64,000 nt of DNA from Opeltia flavorubescens (GCA_000442125.1 KE546983.1:439581-503580); one strand, 5' to 3'. Positions 25,850 through 39,480 are shown, numbered from the stretch's first letter. Made by a program: numbers and translations. The notes: generated by a model not told the origin, from the sequence alone.

Positions 25850-28800
25850 ATTAATAAATTCTCGTAATATTAATCGGCCTTTTTTTTTATAGTTAGCTAT
25901 ATTTATATATATTAATAATTAGCGAATATAGCTTTAAAATAAATTATTTCTTTTTTAGAAAAAATTTTTCTAAATTATCTAACAATAATTAATATAAAAA
26001 TTAATTTTCTAAAGTATATAATTTAAATTCTATAGGTATTTTCGATCTAAATAACTATTAAAATATATTCTAGTACTATTTTAAATATAGATATTAGTAG
26101 TTTTATTAGAATTTAAAAAAAAATATTATATAAATAAAAGAACTTTTTTATTAATAAGTTCGAAAGATCTTTAAATATAATATATTTTACTATATATAGT
26201 AATAGGTTACGGTTTATAATTAGAAATATAGTAATAATTACTTTAATATTTAATTAAAATAAATATAAAAATAATATTATAGCGTTAAATATTTTTTTAA
26301 AACTTTTTACTATAAAATATTTATTTAATAAAAAGATTTTTGAAAAGCTAAAATATTTCTAAAAAAAATTATTAATTAAATTAGCTAGCCTTTTTTATAA
26401 TAAAATTTAAATTTTATAATAAAGACTAATTTATATAAAATATATTTAATATTTCGCGTATTAATAAATATAGATAAAATATATTTATACCCCGGTATAA
26501 TCAAAAATATTATAGAGGCCGATATAATAAAAAATTATTTTATATATTTCTAATTTATTTTAAATCGGTATAATTAGTAATCGATTTTTTTAATATCTTT
26601 ATTAACTATAGTAAAACCCGGCTAGATAATTTAGCGGATTCGGTTAATAAAATTTCTTATAAAATAATTTTTTTTTCTAGGATTTAAATTAAACTTCGAA
26701 ATAATAAATTAAAAGCGATTAAAAAAATTAAAACCCGTAAATAATTAATTTAGAAATATATTTAGATTTATTCTAAATAGACTAATATTTTTAAAAATAT
26801 TATTATAGAAAAAATTAATTCTAAAAATTAAATCGAAATTATTATTAATAATAGAATTAGAACTATTATTAAAATTAGGAATATTTTTTTTTAAAAAAAA
26901 GGAAAATTATAAATTATAATTTTTAATTATTTCTATTAAAAACTTATTTTAATATATTTAATATAACTTTTATAATAAAATAAAAATTTTTATTTTTAAA
27001 TTTTAATTAATATTTTTAAAGAAAAAAAAAATATAATATATTAAATATTTAATTTATAAATATAATAGTAGAATTATTTATAATTATTTATAAAATCGAA
27101 TTTATTAATACAGTATATATATATTATAAAAACGAGAATAATAGAAATTCAAAAAATAAAACTATTTTAAAAATAATAACTTACTTTAATTTAATTAAAT
27201 ATTTATATTAAACTTTTTTAAAGGTATTTATTTTCTTTAAAAAATTAATTATAATTATTAGAAATATAAATCGATTTTATTTTGTTATAATATATACTAT
27301 ATATCGTATAATATTTATTTTATTTTTATACTAATAAAAGCTTTTTAAAATTAAAATAATATTTCAATTATTTATATCGATTATAGTATTATATTAACGC
27401 TATTAATATAGTAAAAGGATTTAAAAACAATAAAATCAGTAATAAAAAAAAATTTTTTAAAAAAATAAAAAGGTATTTAAATAATAATAATTGTATAATA
27501 AAAAAAATAATATTAATATATAATAAAAAAAAAATAAATAAAATTAGATTAATTAAAATTAAAGTATATTAAAATAATTTTTTTAAATATAATTTATAAA
27601 AAAAAGTATAAAAAATAAAAAAAAAAATTATTAAAAGATTTTTATAATAATATTAATAGTATTAATAATATTAGATTTTAAAACTAAAAAATATATTTAA
27701 ATATATTTAATACGCTTTAAAATTCAAAATATTTTTTATTTTATTATATATATAGTAATATAATAAATATATAATTATATAAAATCTAGTAGTTTTAATA
27801 ATCGAAATTCCTAAAATTAAACTAACCGGATTTATAATTATAGTTATTCGATACTAATCGATAAAATTTATATTTATTTCAGGCCGGGAAATCGATAAAA
27901 AATGTTTTCCAATATATATATAACTAGTATTAACCTACCGTTTTAAAAAATAAAAAGAATTCGATTTAAAAAATTAATATATAATAATTTATATTTTTAT
28001 AATCTTTTTAAAATCGAATAAATAATTAAAAATAAAAATTAAATATTTTATTTAGTTAACGAAAATAGCAAATTTTTTTATTAATATTATTAAAAGAATT
28101 AAAGATATTAATATAATTTATTTATATTATTTATAAATTATAATTTTTTTTTTAATATTCGCGTTTAAAAATTTAAAGCGTTTAATTTAAACGTTTATTA
28201 GCCGAGAATTTATTTTTATATAATAAATCTATTTTTTTTTTAAATTTTTATTTAATTAAGTTATCTTTTTTTTTATTTATTTATAATTTTATAATTAATC
28301 AAATTTTTTTAATTCGTTTAATATTTTTTTAATTAAATTTATATCTATTAATCTATTATAAAATTTACTAATTTATTTAAAAATAAAATTTTATTCGAAA
28401 TTAATACTAGTTTAATAACTTTTTTTACTATAAAATAAATTATAATTATAATATAAAATTCTAGTTATATTCAAAAATTTAAATTAATTAATAATATTTA
28501 TTAGTAGTTTACTAAAATAAAAAAAATATTAATAAAATATTTTTAGTTATAAAATAGGTAATATATATATATATATATATAAATTTATTAAAATTTTTAA
28601 AATTAATTAAAAAAGAATATTAGGAAATATTAAAAAAAATTTAATATAAGCTAAATTATTTATAATTTTTATTAGATATTAAAATTTTAAAACTAATATT
28701 ATTATTATTAAATCGATATTAATATTAATTTAGTTTTCTTATAATAGAAAATTGTAAAAAACCGGCTAGAATTAAATAAAAACGAGTATAACTATTTTTA

Positions 28801-31800
28801 AAATAGAAGCGAGCGTAATTATTTCTAGACCGGGTAGTAATTAAACGGAAACTAATATAAAAAAAAATATAAAAGAATTATAGATAATAAATATAAAAAA
28901 ATAATAATATCGATTTTAAATAAAAATAATTTAAATTCAATTCTATATTTTGAATCTAAAAATAATAATTCTATAATTTTTATAATAAACTATATTTTAA
29001 ATTATATTATAGATTAAATAATATAAAATTAAAATTAAATTAAAATTAAATTATTATTATTAATAATAGTAGTAACTATTAATAATACTATTAAATTTTA
29101 AAATTTTCTTATAAATAGAAAAAATTAATAAATTTATTTATAATCCGAATAAAATAGAAATAATATATTTTTATCGGATTAAACTACTATATTAGTAATT
29201 ATAAGCGCTAGTTAATAATATAAAGGAAATAAATTATATAATAAAGTAATAAATAATTATTTAAATTAATTATATTCTTTGAATATTAATATTATAAACT
29301 ATAAAATTTAAGAAATTTTAAAATTAAAAAAATAAAAAATAGTTAAATTAAAAAACTATTTTTTTATAAATTATAAATATAATTATTAAAAAATTATATA
29401 TTTTTTATAAATATAGAAACGGATTATTTATAAAATATATTATTTTAAAAAAATATTATAAAAGAAATAATAGAAATTATTATTATTTAAATTTTAATAT
29501 ATTTTATAACTTTTATATATAAACCATTTTTTATTTTTTAATTATTATTTCTAATAATATTTAAGTAATTAAAATAGGAAAAAATTTAATATAATTATAG
29601 ATATTTAATTAATAAAAATTTATTTAAATTTTAAATAGTATTTAAAAATAAAATAAATAAAATTAAAAAAATATAAAAGAAATAAATTATAATATTTACT
29701 ATAAAAAATAATATATCTATTATAATATTTATTATATCTATTATAATATTTATAAAAAAATAAGCTTTTATAAAATTAAATTCGGATATAAATATATATA
29801 AAATAAATATAATTTAAATATTATAGATATTAAATATAGCGGAAATATATAAAGCGGTTAAAAATTGAATAATAATTTTTAATACTTTTTTATATTATAT
29901 TATTATAAATTATATTATTAATAATATTTTCTTTTTATATAGCGAATCTAAAAGAAGATATAATTAAAAAATCTAAAAAAAATATAAAATTAATATAGCG
30001 GTAATTAATATAATAAAAAGTAAAAATTATAAATAATTCTAATAATAATATTTTTAAAAATTTTAGAATAGATTTTAAAATCGATATATATATATTTTAA
30101 AAAATTAAAATAATATTAAATATTTAAAGAATATAGTTTCTAGTAATTAAAAATTATTTCAATTCTTTTAATAATAATTTTTTTTCAATTAAAAACTGCT
30201 TTAATAATTATAAATAGGATTTTTTTTAAGCTATTATAATAATAAATATTAGAATTTATTTCGGGCTATTATAATAATAACTATTAGAATCTATTATAGG
30301 TTATTTTAATTATTATTATTACTATTAAATAAAAGTTTTTTATTATAATAATAGTTATTATTTAATAAAATCTAATATATTTTTATTTTAATATAATAAT
30401 ATAAAAATTATAATTCTATTTAAATTAGTTATTTTATTAGTATTTTTTATTATATTAGATTTTCTATAAAATCTTTAAAATTTATAGTAAGATATATTAA
30501 TAAATTTATAATATTTATAATTTAAAATAAAACTATATATAGTTATTTATATAAAAAAATAAATATTCAAAAATTTAAATTAATATAATTTAAAATTGAT
30601 TTTTATAATTTATTTATAATTATAGTAAAGATAAACTAGATTAAAAATAATTTTTTTTTTATTATAATACCTATTAATTCGCTTTTTAAAATTTTTAAAA
30701 GAATTTAATAAATTAATTTTTTTTATTTATAAAAGAAATCGTTAATAATTAGTTTTTTTAATAATATTTTATTTAAATATTTTAATGCAAATTAAAATCT
30801 ATATAAAAGCGAAATTTTTAATTTTAATTTTAAAAATATTTAATTTTTATATTTAAAAATATTTAATTAGTTTAAAAAAACTTTTTTAATTTTAAATTAC
30901 TATTTATTTTAATTATAGAAATTAAATATATAACAAATTCTAGATTTTTGATATAAATTTTATAAAAGTTTATAATTTAATAAATTAATTAACTTTTTAT
31001 TTATTATTAAAATTGTATAATTTAAAAAAAAGTTTAGATTATATTATAAATTATAAAGCTTTTAAATTAAAAAAATATACTTTTAAAAATTTTAAAAATT
31101 TATTATCTAGTTATTTTTATTTAAAAGCTAAATTATATTATTAAAATTCTAATTATAAAATATTTGTATTAATTATTATTTAAATTAAATATTAATAATA
31201 TTATATTAAATTTATATATTTTAAGTTAAAAATAATTTTTTAAAATAATATTAAAAGAAATTATAATAAAATATTCGCTTTAATAATAATATTTTAAAAA
31301 TTAATAAATATAATTAAAGAAATTTATATAAAATAACTATTAGATATTATTTAATTTTTTTTAAAATTTTTTTTTTATATATATTATATAATATATAATT
31401 AATAATTATAAAAGAATTTTTATAATATATAGTAATTTAAATTTTAATATTTATAATTATTTATTAAAATAGATTATTAAATTTTAAACTTTAATTATAA
31501 AATATAAAAAACTATTTAAAATATTAATTTAAAGTTTTAAAATAAAAGTATAATATTTAATTTTTAAAAAATAGTATTATAATAGTAATAAAAGATATAG
31601 TATAGATATTAATTTTATTATATATTTAAAAATAATAATATAATATTAAAACTATAAATACTTTATATATATTAATAGGTTTTTAAAAAAAAGTTAAATT
31701 TTATTTATAAACGTCGAAAAAAAATAATTATATATTATTTATTCTTTATTATTAAATTTCGGTTGATTATTTTCAAATAACTATTATTATTTATTAATAT

Positions 31801-32639
31801 TATAATTTAATTTTATCGCGATTAAAGAATTTCTAATAATATAATCTTAATTATATTTATAAAAATATAGCTAAAATAATTTTAAAATTGTACTTTAATC
31901 TATAAAAAAGTATTATATTTAATATAACTCGTAATTTTATTTAAAATTTTTAAAATTTTTTAAAATTTTGAAATATTTTATATTAAATTAAAATCTTAAA
32001 TTATTTTAAATATATTTTTAAAATTATTTCTAAAATTATAATAATTAATTTTATTTATTATTAATATATATTATAATAAAAAAACTTTATAGCTATTTCC
32101 CTTCTATAAATAAAAATAATTTTTTAATATAATATTTTTAATCTAAATTATTAGCTATTAAATTATATATAAAATATATTATTTAAAAGATATTATATAT
32201 AATTACTTTATAGATTAAAAAATAAATAAATAATTCTATAATAAAAACTTGTCAAAATAATTATAAAAAATTATAGTATTTTTTTATAATTAAATTATAA
32301 TAATATATACTAGTAAACTCGCCGCCTACAGCAGCGAATAAATATTTTTCTTAAAAATTTTAGATTATTTTTTATATTTTTTAATTTTATATAGATTTTA
32401 TTTATAAATTAATTAATAATTTTATTATTTTATTTATATTATATTAATATTTATTTAAAAATATTAATTAATTTTTTATTATTTATATAATTTATATTAT
32501 TGAATTTTCTATTATTATTTTTAAAATTTTATTAATAAATTTTTTTTATAATTAATAAATTTTTATAATAATATTTAATTTATTAATTATATTTTAATTA
32601 AATAATTATATTTTTTATTATTTATTATATATTTTTATT

Positions 32640-33330
32640 TATTATTTAAATTATTATTTGAATTATTATTTAATTTATTAATTAATTTATTATTTAATTC
32701 TTTATTTTATTTTATATTTTATTTTTTATTTAATTAATAAATTTATTTATTATTTAATTTTTAATTTCTAAAATTTTATTTATTACTTGATTAATTATTT
32801 AAATAATTATTCTATTTATTATTTAATTTATTATTACACTTATTATTTAATTTATTATTTTATTTATTATATTTTTTATTCTTCTTTTTTTATTATTTAT
32901 TTTATTATTTAATCTATTATCTAATCTATTTTTTAATATATTATTGAATTTATTTTATAATTATTATTTAATTTATTATTAATTTTTTTATTAAATTTTT
33001 TATTTATTTAAATATTTAATTTAGTATTTAATTTAGTATTTAATTTAATATTTAATTTATATATTTATTTCTTATTTTAAATAGTTTTTAATTTTTTATT
33101 TATTATTTAATAGTTTTTATAATTAATTAATAGTCTATTTTTTAATAAATATATATATAAATTTATTAATTATTTTTTATATTATTTTTATTTTATTTTT
33201 TTATTATTTAATATATAACTTTTTTTTATTTATTAGTATATTTTTAATTATTATTTATTATTTATTATTTATTTTTTTTATTAATTTTATTTATTATTTT
33301 ATTTAATTTTTTAAATTATATATTCGATTT
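32640..33330. repeat. low-complexity TTATTATTTAAT array
   Basis: About 0.7 kb of imperfect tandem motifs of about 8-12 bp (TTATTATTTAATT and variants) make up the left half of insertion K. Only A and T occur over long runs. The array is likely a decayed minisatellite rather than a coding region. Confidence 0.65.
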
Positions 33331-33525
33331 TTATATTCAAATATTTATAGATTATTTTTCTCCTATTTTAATTATAAAAGATACTATTTATTTATTTATT
33401 TTATAGAAAAAATATTTAATTATAAATAATTTATAGATTTATATTAATAATTATCTATTAAAATAATTTTAAAAATTAATTATTAAATTATTTATTTTAT
33501 ATTTTTTTTTTAAAATTGTTTATTA

Positions 33526-33722
33526 ACTTATTTATTAGATTATTTATTAGATTTTTTATTAGATTTTTTATTAGATTTTTTATTAGATTATAAGTTAGAT
33601 TATAAATTAGATTATTTATTAGATTATTTATTTAATTATTTATTAAATTTTCTATTAGATTGTTTATTAGATTATTTATTAGATTATTTATTAGATTATT
33701 TATTAGATTATTTATTAGATTA
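33526..33722 (+). repeat. 12-bp minisatellite TTATTAGATTAT
   Basis: About 16 units of 12 bp (TTATTAGATTAT with TTTT, ATAA and other variants) lie in tandem; the last several units are nearly identical, which suggests recent homogenisation. The array lies directly before the RIP-free island. Confidence 0.85.
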
Positions 33723-33862
33723 ATTTCTAAAAAAATTAACTGATTTTTTTTATTTTTGCGCAAAGCTGTTTTTTGGCTACCGGAGATCGCTTATCTATCT
33801 AATCTTTGCAGTTGAATAACGCAGCCAGTTTTTATCTTAAAGCAGATGTTAGTAACTTATTA

Positions 33863-33885
33863 GAAAGCGCACGTTTAGCGCTTTC
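33863..33885. other. 8-bp perfect hairpin
   Basis: GAAAGCGC (33863-33870) and GCGCTTTC (33878-33885) are exact inverted repeats around a 7-base loop. This is the strongest GC-bearing hairpin noticed in the window. Its role is unknown; structural termini of some DNA transposons carry such stems, but this one is about 170 bp from the end of the insertion. Confidence 0.6.
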
Positions 33886-33961
33886 CGTGCATGCACTTTT
33901 TATCTAGATTCAATAAGAACTAGTTGAGTTATTCACGTGCAAAGTTTGTGTGTACGGGCGG

Positions 33962-34057
33962 TTTCGATAGGGGATCTGTATATAGGGGGTAACTTCTTGG
34001 CGTCCGAATCGGGCGATTTTCGCGGAATTATACGGAATTATTGTAATTATTAATAGA
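33962..34057 (+). repeat. short RIP-free block, copy 2 of 2
   Basis: This is the near-copy of 3240-3332 in the same orientation, at the right end of insertion K. The two copies differ mainly in the first 35 bases. Confidence 0.7.
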
Positions 34058-34306
34058 TAATTAATTAAATTTATTTTTTAAAATTTCTAATAATTTTTTT
34101 TTTAAATATAATATTTTAAAAAATACTAATATAAAAATTAAAATTATTTTTATTTTTAATATTATATTTAAATTTTTTTATTAATATTAAAATTATATTT
34201 TTAATTTATTAAATTAATATATTTATTGAAATTTCTTTTAAAAATATAATTTAATTTACTTTTTTAAAATAAAAATAAATTTTTTAAATTAATAGATATT
34301 TTTAAT

Positions 34307-34977
34307 CTACTTTTTTTATAATAAAAGCGGTAAAAAAAAGGTCCAATTTATATAAAAAACTGATTTCTAGCCGTTTATCTATTAATAATAAGGTATTTTT
34401 AATAAATAAAGAATACTAAAATCCAGCTAGATTTTATAATTAGTATAATTCTTATAGTTTTTTATATAATAATAAATAAAGTAATTTAATTTAAAACGTT
34501 TAATAAATATATTCTAATAATATATAAATTATAAAATTTAGATAAAAATTAATAGTACTACTAATTATAGAAAATATACGCTAGCGATTTTTATTATACG
34601 CTTATTGAAAAAATTTATAGAATTAAATAAGCTAGTAGAGCTAAAAAATCTAATAGAACTAAAAAATTTTATAGAACTAAATAGCCTAATAGAACTACAA
34701 AAATAAAAAATAAAAAAAATTTTTAAAAAAAAAAAATTTAAAAAATTATATAAAAAGGAATAATTATTTTATTTAATTTTTTAATTATAATTTTATTATT
34801 ATTATATTTATTAATTCCTGTTATATATTAAAAAAATTTAAATTGAATTAAAAAATTAAATAAATTAATAATTTTGAATTTTATAATTTTAAATTTTTTT
34901 ATTTTTTAAATAAAAGATATTAATTAAAATTATTATAGATATAAATTTTTTTAAAATTTTTTTGAAAAAACTTCGAG
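34307..34977 (+). mobile_element. short non-autonomous element E, copy 2
   Basis: This insertion of about 670 bp in C2 (C1 is uninterrupted near 23810) starts with CTACTTTTT. It carries the E core near 34580, an 18-bp array at about 34621-34699 and the CTTCGAG end. Flanking T-rich DNA is repeated on both sides, compatible with a target duplication that cannot be sized. It is strongly RIP-affected, more than E1. Confidence 0.72.
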
Positions 34978-36668
34978 TTTTTTTATAATTTTAATAATTA
35001 AAAAACTTTTAATATATTTATAATAAATTAATAATTTTATTATTTAAATACCGCGCTAATTTATTATTTTTAATATCTTTTTTTATTTTTATAATAATTC
35101 TATAATTATTATTTTTATAAATTTATTTATAAATATATTAAATTTTTTTAATACTAGAATTAACTTTGATATTAATATAATAAATATATTTATTATTAAA
35201 AATAAATTTTTTTTTATTTAAATATAATTATTCTAAAATTATTAATAGCTAGAATAACTTTTATTAAAAAGATTTTTTTTTTTAAAATAATTTAAACAAT
35301 TTTTTTAATTATTATTTTAAATTATTTTTCAAAGATTTAATTATATATAAAATAGTAGAATATATATTATTATATTAATTATATAATAAAAGTTATTATA
35401 TAATCTAGAATAATAATTATTAAATTAATAATATTTATATTATAATAAATATTTTAAATATTGATAAAAATTAGTAAATATATATAAAATAGCTTTTTTT
35501 TTTAATATTTTATTATTTATACCTATTTTTAAAATATTTTAAAAATATTAACTTTATTTTTTTTTATTAATATATTTTTTAAATACTAAAAATATTTATA
35601 ATATTATTTAAAAAATTAATTGTTTATTAATTTAATTTTTATATTTTTATAATTATAGAATATTTTAAATTAATAATTATTATTAAAAATAGAAAAAATG
35701 AATTATAATATTATATAATAGTATATAAATATATTATTATTATATAAATAAAATAATTACTATATATATATAAAAAAATAGATTTATTTAATATTTAAAT
35801 TACAGGTAGTTATTTAAAAACTTTAAATTATTCGCGATTAAATAATTTAAAACCTTTTAATACAATTTAATTTAAATTTTATTTTAATTCTAATAAATAA
35901 AAATATAAATATTTTAATTATAAATTATTTAAATATTATAAATATATTTTTAAAAAAGTTTTAGATTATAAAAAATTAAATAAAGTTTTATAATATATTA
36001 ATATAAATAAAAGAAATAATAATTATATTAATAAATATAATATTTATTATTTTATTTTTTAATAAATTAACTTTTCTTAAATTTTTATTAATTTTTTATT
36101 AAAAAATAAATATAATAAATTAATATATAAATTAAATAATTCAAATTAATCTTTTAAAAAATATATTTATTAAAATTTTAATTTCTTTTCAAAATAAAAA
36201 AATATTGTAAAAATAATTTTTAAAATATTTATTAAAAATTAATTATAAAATTTTATTATTATTCTAAATTTATAGATTTTTATAATATTAATTAGTTTTT
36301 TTTTTTAAATTTTTAGCTTTATTAATATATTAATTAATAATAAAATTATTTTTAAATTTAAATTATTACTTTTTTAAAAAAAAATATAATATTAAAAGTA
36401 AATATTAATTATTTCAAATATATATTTTAAATTTTAAAAAATTCTTTAATTTAAATAATTATTAAAATTTATTTTATAATTATCTTTATTATAAATATTA
36501 ACAGTTTTATTAAAATTTAGAAAAAAATATTATATAAATAAAAAGAATTTTTTATTAATAAATTTTAAAAGTTTTTAAATATAATATATTTTATAATATA
36601 TAATAAAAAAATACAATTTATAATTAAAAATATAATAATAATTATTTCAATATTTAATTAAATTAAAT

Positions 36669-37347
36669 CTACTTTTTTTATAACAATATTAATAAAAAAA
36701 AGGTTTAATTTATAAAAAAAATTGATTTCTAATCGTTTATTTATTAATAGTAAAATATTTTTAGTAAATAAAAAATACTAAAATCTAGTTAGATTTTATA
36801 GTTAATATAACTCCTTTAATTTTTTTATAATAATAAATAAAGTAGTTTAATTTAAAGCGCTTAATAAATATATTTTAATAATTTAAAACTTTTAAAATTT
36901 GGATAAAAATTGGTGGCGCTATTAGTTATAGAAGATTTACGCTAGCGATTTTTATTATACGTTTACTAAAAAAACTTATAGAATTAAAAAGTCTAATAGA
37001 GCTAAAAAGTCTAATAGAGCTAAAAAATCTAATGGAGCTAAAAAGTCTAATAGAGCTAAAAAAATAAAAAATATTTTTTTTAAAAAAAAAATTCTAAAAA
37101 ATTATTTAAAAAAGAATAATTTATTAATTTAATTGTTTAATTTTTAATTATTTTTTTTTATATTAAATAAAAACTATTAATTATAAAAAAATATTATATT
37201 TTAAATAAAATACTAAATAAATCAATTATTCCGAAATTTAAAATTTTTAAAGTTTTTATTTTTAAAAATAGTAGTTAAAATATTAAAAATATTAAATATA
37301 ATTATTATTAATTCAAATTTTTTAAAATTTATTTAAAAAAATTTCGG
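36669..37347 (+). mobile_element. short non-autonomous element E, copy 3
   Basis: A second E insertion lies in C2, in the same orientation as E2 and 2.3 kb away; the DNA between E2 and E3 is repeat C, so they are two separate insertions and not the LTRs of one element. It starts with CTACTTTTT, has the core near 36940 and ends with TTTCGG. C1 is uninterrupted at the matching point (about 26255). Confidence 0.72.
36982..37053 (+). repeat. 18-bp minisatellite inside E3
   Basis: Four consecutive 18-bp units, consensus AGCTAAAAAGTCTAATAG, lie at 36982, 37000, 37018 and 37036. They are the clearest form of the E-family array and differ from each other at only one to three positions. Confidence 0.88.
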
Positions 37348-38499
37348 TTTTTTTAATATAGAAATATTATTATAATATTAATTATATTTTTAAACTTTTT
37401 ATTATAAAATATTTATTTGATAAAAAGATTTTTTAAAAATTTGGACGTTTTTAAAAAAAAAATCTTTTAATTTAACTAATTAGTTTTTTTTATAATAAAG
37501 TTTTATTTTATAATTAAAATTAATATATTTAGAATATATTTTTTAAATTAATAATTCGCGTAGTAATAAAAAGATATAAAATATATTTATATTTTAATAT
37601 AATTTAATACGCTATAAAATCTAATATAATAAAAAACTATTTTATATAATTTCGATTAATAATTAATAAATATAAATAATAATTTATTTTTCTAACGCTT
37701 TTATTAGTATTAATAATACCCGATTAAATAATATAGCGGATTTAACTAATTAAATTTTTTTTGAAATAATTTCTTTTTTTAAAAAAAATTTAAATTGAAT
37801 TCTAAAATAATAAATTAAAAGCGGTTTAAAAAATAAAAAAAATATTAATAATTAATTAAAATTTATTTAAAAATTTATTTTAAATAGAATAAAATTTTTA
37901 AAAATTTTATTATAAAAAAAAATTTATTTTAAAATTCGAATAAAAATTATTATTAATAATAGATTTAAAATTAGAATTAAAGTTAAAATCCTTATTTATA
38001 AAAAAAAAATCATACTTTTTAACTTTTAATTATTTTTACTAAAAACTAATTTTAATATATTTAATATAATTTTAATAATAAAATAAAATTTATTTTTTAA
38101 AAAAAAAAAATATATAATATATTAAATATTTAATTTATAAATATAATAATTAAATTATTTATAATTATTTATAAAATCGAATTTATTAAAATAATATTTA
38201 TATATTATAAAAATAAAATTAATAAAAGCTAAAAAAATAAAATTATTTTAAAAATAATATTTCGTTTTTATTTAATTAAATATTTATATTAAAAATTTCT
38301 AGAAATATTTTTTTTTCAAAAATTAATTATAATTATTATAAATATAAATTAATTATATTCTATTATAATATATTTTTTAAATAGTATAATATTTATTTAA
38401 TTTTTATACTAATAAAAATCTTTTAAATCTAAAATAATATTTAAAGTATTTATATTAAATATAATATTAAAATTAAAATTTATATTTAATTATAATAAC

Positions 38500-39480
38500 G
38501 GCTTTATTATAATAATATAATATAGAATATATTAATTAAAATATTCGAGTATTTTTAAATAATATTCTAACTATTTTAAAATTATAAAAAACGCTAATTT
38601 AAATATTATTTTAAATTTTTTTATTATAATAAATTTAAAAGTATTTATTTATATATTAAAATAAATTAGATTTTTAAACGGGTTTTAGTAAATTTTAAAA
38701 ATTTAAAAAAACTCTATTAGCTTTTTTAGCGCCGGGAGCTAATATTAGCGCGCTATATTTAAATACGAGTTAAAGCCGTATATAAATTATAATTTTTATA
38801 TATAATATTTTTCTATAATTATTATAATTATCTAAATATTAAAAATACGCTAATATATTTCTTTCTTTAAATCCGTAAAACGGGGCTTTATTTTAATAAG
38901 GATATTTACTTTTTAACCAAATAAATTTACTAATAAATATTCTAGAAATATTTTAACTAAAAAAAATAAAGATTTAATTAATTAAATATATTAAAAATTT
39001 AAAATAAATATTTAATATATTTTATAAAATTTTTAAATAATATAAAAATATTATTTATATATATATATAATAAAACGTGCGAAATAAAAATAGAATAATA
39101 TCGATTATTTATTAAATATATATAAAGAAATTCCTATATTTTATTACTAATATATTAAATATTTTTTAACTTTTATAATTTATTATTATAAAATAATACC
39201 GGTATTAAAATTTAATCTATTATTAATAAAAAAAATTTATAAAATTTACTCTAAAAATATATTTTATATAGCAAATAAATACTAAAATTTTTATTTATAT
39301 AAATATAGAATAAATATTTAATATATTAATTTTATTAAAAATTCGGATATTTATTATTATAAAGTTTTAAATAGAATTATTTTCAAATATTTTTTATATT
39401 ATAAAATAGAAAAAAAAAGATATTAATATAAATATCTATTTTAAATATTTTTAGTTATATAATTTATTAAACTTCTAATT
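38500..39480 (-). pseudogene. reverse transcriptase and RNase H remnant of G
   Basis: Minus-strand similarity to the pol region of B (13000-13500) is visible between about 39480 and 39050 (reverse transcriptase) and continues as RNase H toward 38500. A CG-bearing stretch at 38690-38780 lies in the RNase H part. The assignment follows from box order and spacing shared with copies A, B and D. It is broken many times. Confidence 0.6.

Larger units (their letters stand above)
18576..27920 (+). mobile_element. large unrecognised repeat C, copy 1
   Basis: This is the first of two head-to-tail copies; 18600 onward aligns with 27950 onward, and similarity runs to about 27410 (38465 in copy 2). Without its two private insertions (20771-21329, 25176-25849) the shared unit is roughly 7.5 kb. 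The last 0.5 kb (about 27410-27920) has no counterpart in copy 2. No LTR, terminal inverted repeat, reverse transcriptase or transposase motif is recognised. The plus strand carries a long biased frame (see 22115-25170), which suggests one large protein encoded on this strand. Base changes are RIP-like throughout. An autonomous transposon or a duplicated subtelomere-type gene block are both possible. Confidence 0.7.
33745..34057. other. GC-richer, RIP-free island
   Basis: This 310-bp island has ordinary base composition with abundant CpA and TpG, in strong contrast to everything around it. Its last 95 bp repeat the block at 3240-3332; the first 215 bp appear single-copy in this window. I see no open frame of useful length and no tRNA-type A/B boxes. 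It contains a strong hairpin (33863-33885). It could be the regulatory or terminal part of insertion K, or a piece of captured unique DNA. Being single-copy or short explains escape from RIP. Confidence 0.65.
32303..34065. mobile_element. 1.76-kb insertion K in C2
   Basis: C1 is continuous at the matching point (about 23560-23595), so this is an insertion or replacement in C2. From left to right it has a short CG-bearing start (CTCGCCGCCTACAGCAGCG at about 32319), about 1 kb of AT-only imperfect repeats, a 12-bp minisatellite, a GC-richer RIP-free island and finally the block shared with 3240-3332. No coding frame is recognised. The shared block at the right end suggests a dispersed family of which only the terminus survives elsewhere. 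The exact left and right ends are uncertain by some 10-20 bp. Confidence 0.6.
27921..38465 (+). mobile_element. large unrecognised repeat C, copy 2
   Basis: This copy begins where copy 1 ends and runs in the same orientation. It carries three insertions that copy 1 lacks: a 1.76-kb insertion (about 32303-34065) and elements E2 and E3. Without them the C sequence is about 7.4 kb, close to the 7.6 kb of copy 1. The right end meets the Gypsy fragment G near 38465 and lacks the final part seen in copy 1. RIP is, if anything, heavier than in copy 1. No protein family is recognised. Confidence 0.7.

Noticed and set aside
33526-33722. CRISPR array from regularly spaced repeats
   Set aside because: The units are contiguous 12-bp repeats with no unique spacers, and the DNA is fungal nuclear repeat. 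The same applies to the 25-, 36- and 18-bp arrays.
33745-33961. tRNA gene or tRNA-derived SINE head in the GC island
   Set aside because: No cloverleaf and no convincing A and B boxes could be placed.
34307-37347. E2 and E3 as LTRs of one small retroelement
   Set aside because: The DNA between them matches repeat C1, and C1 has an empty site for each; they are two separate insertions.
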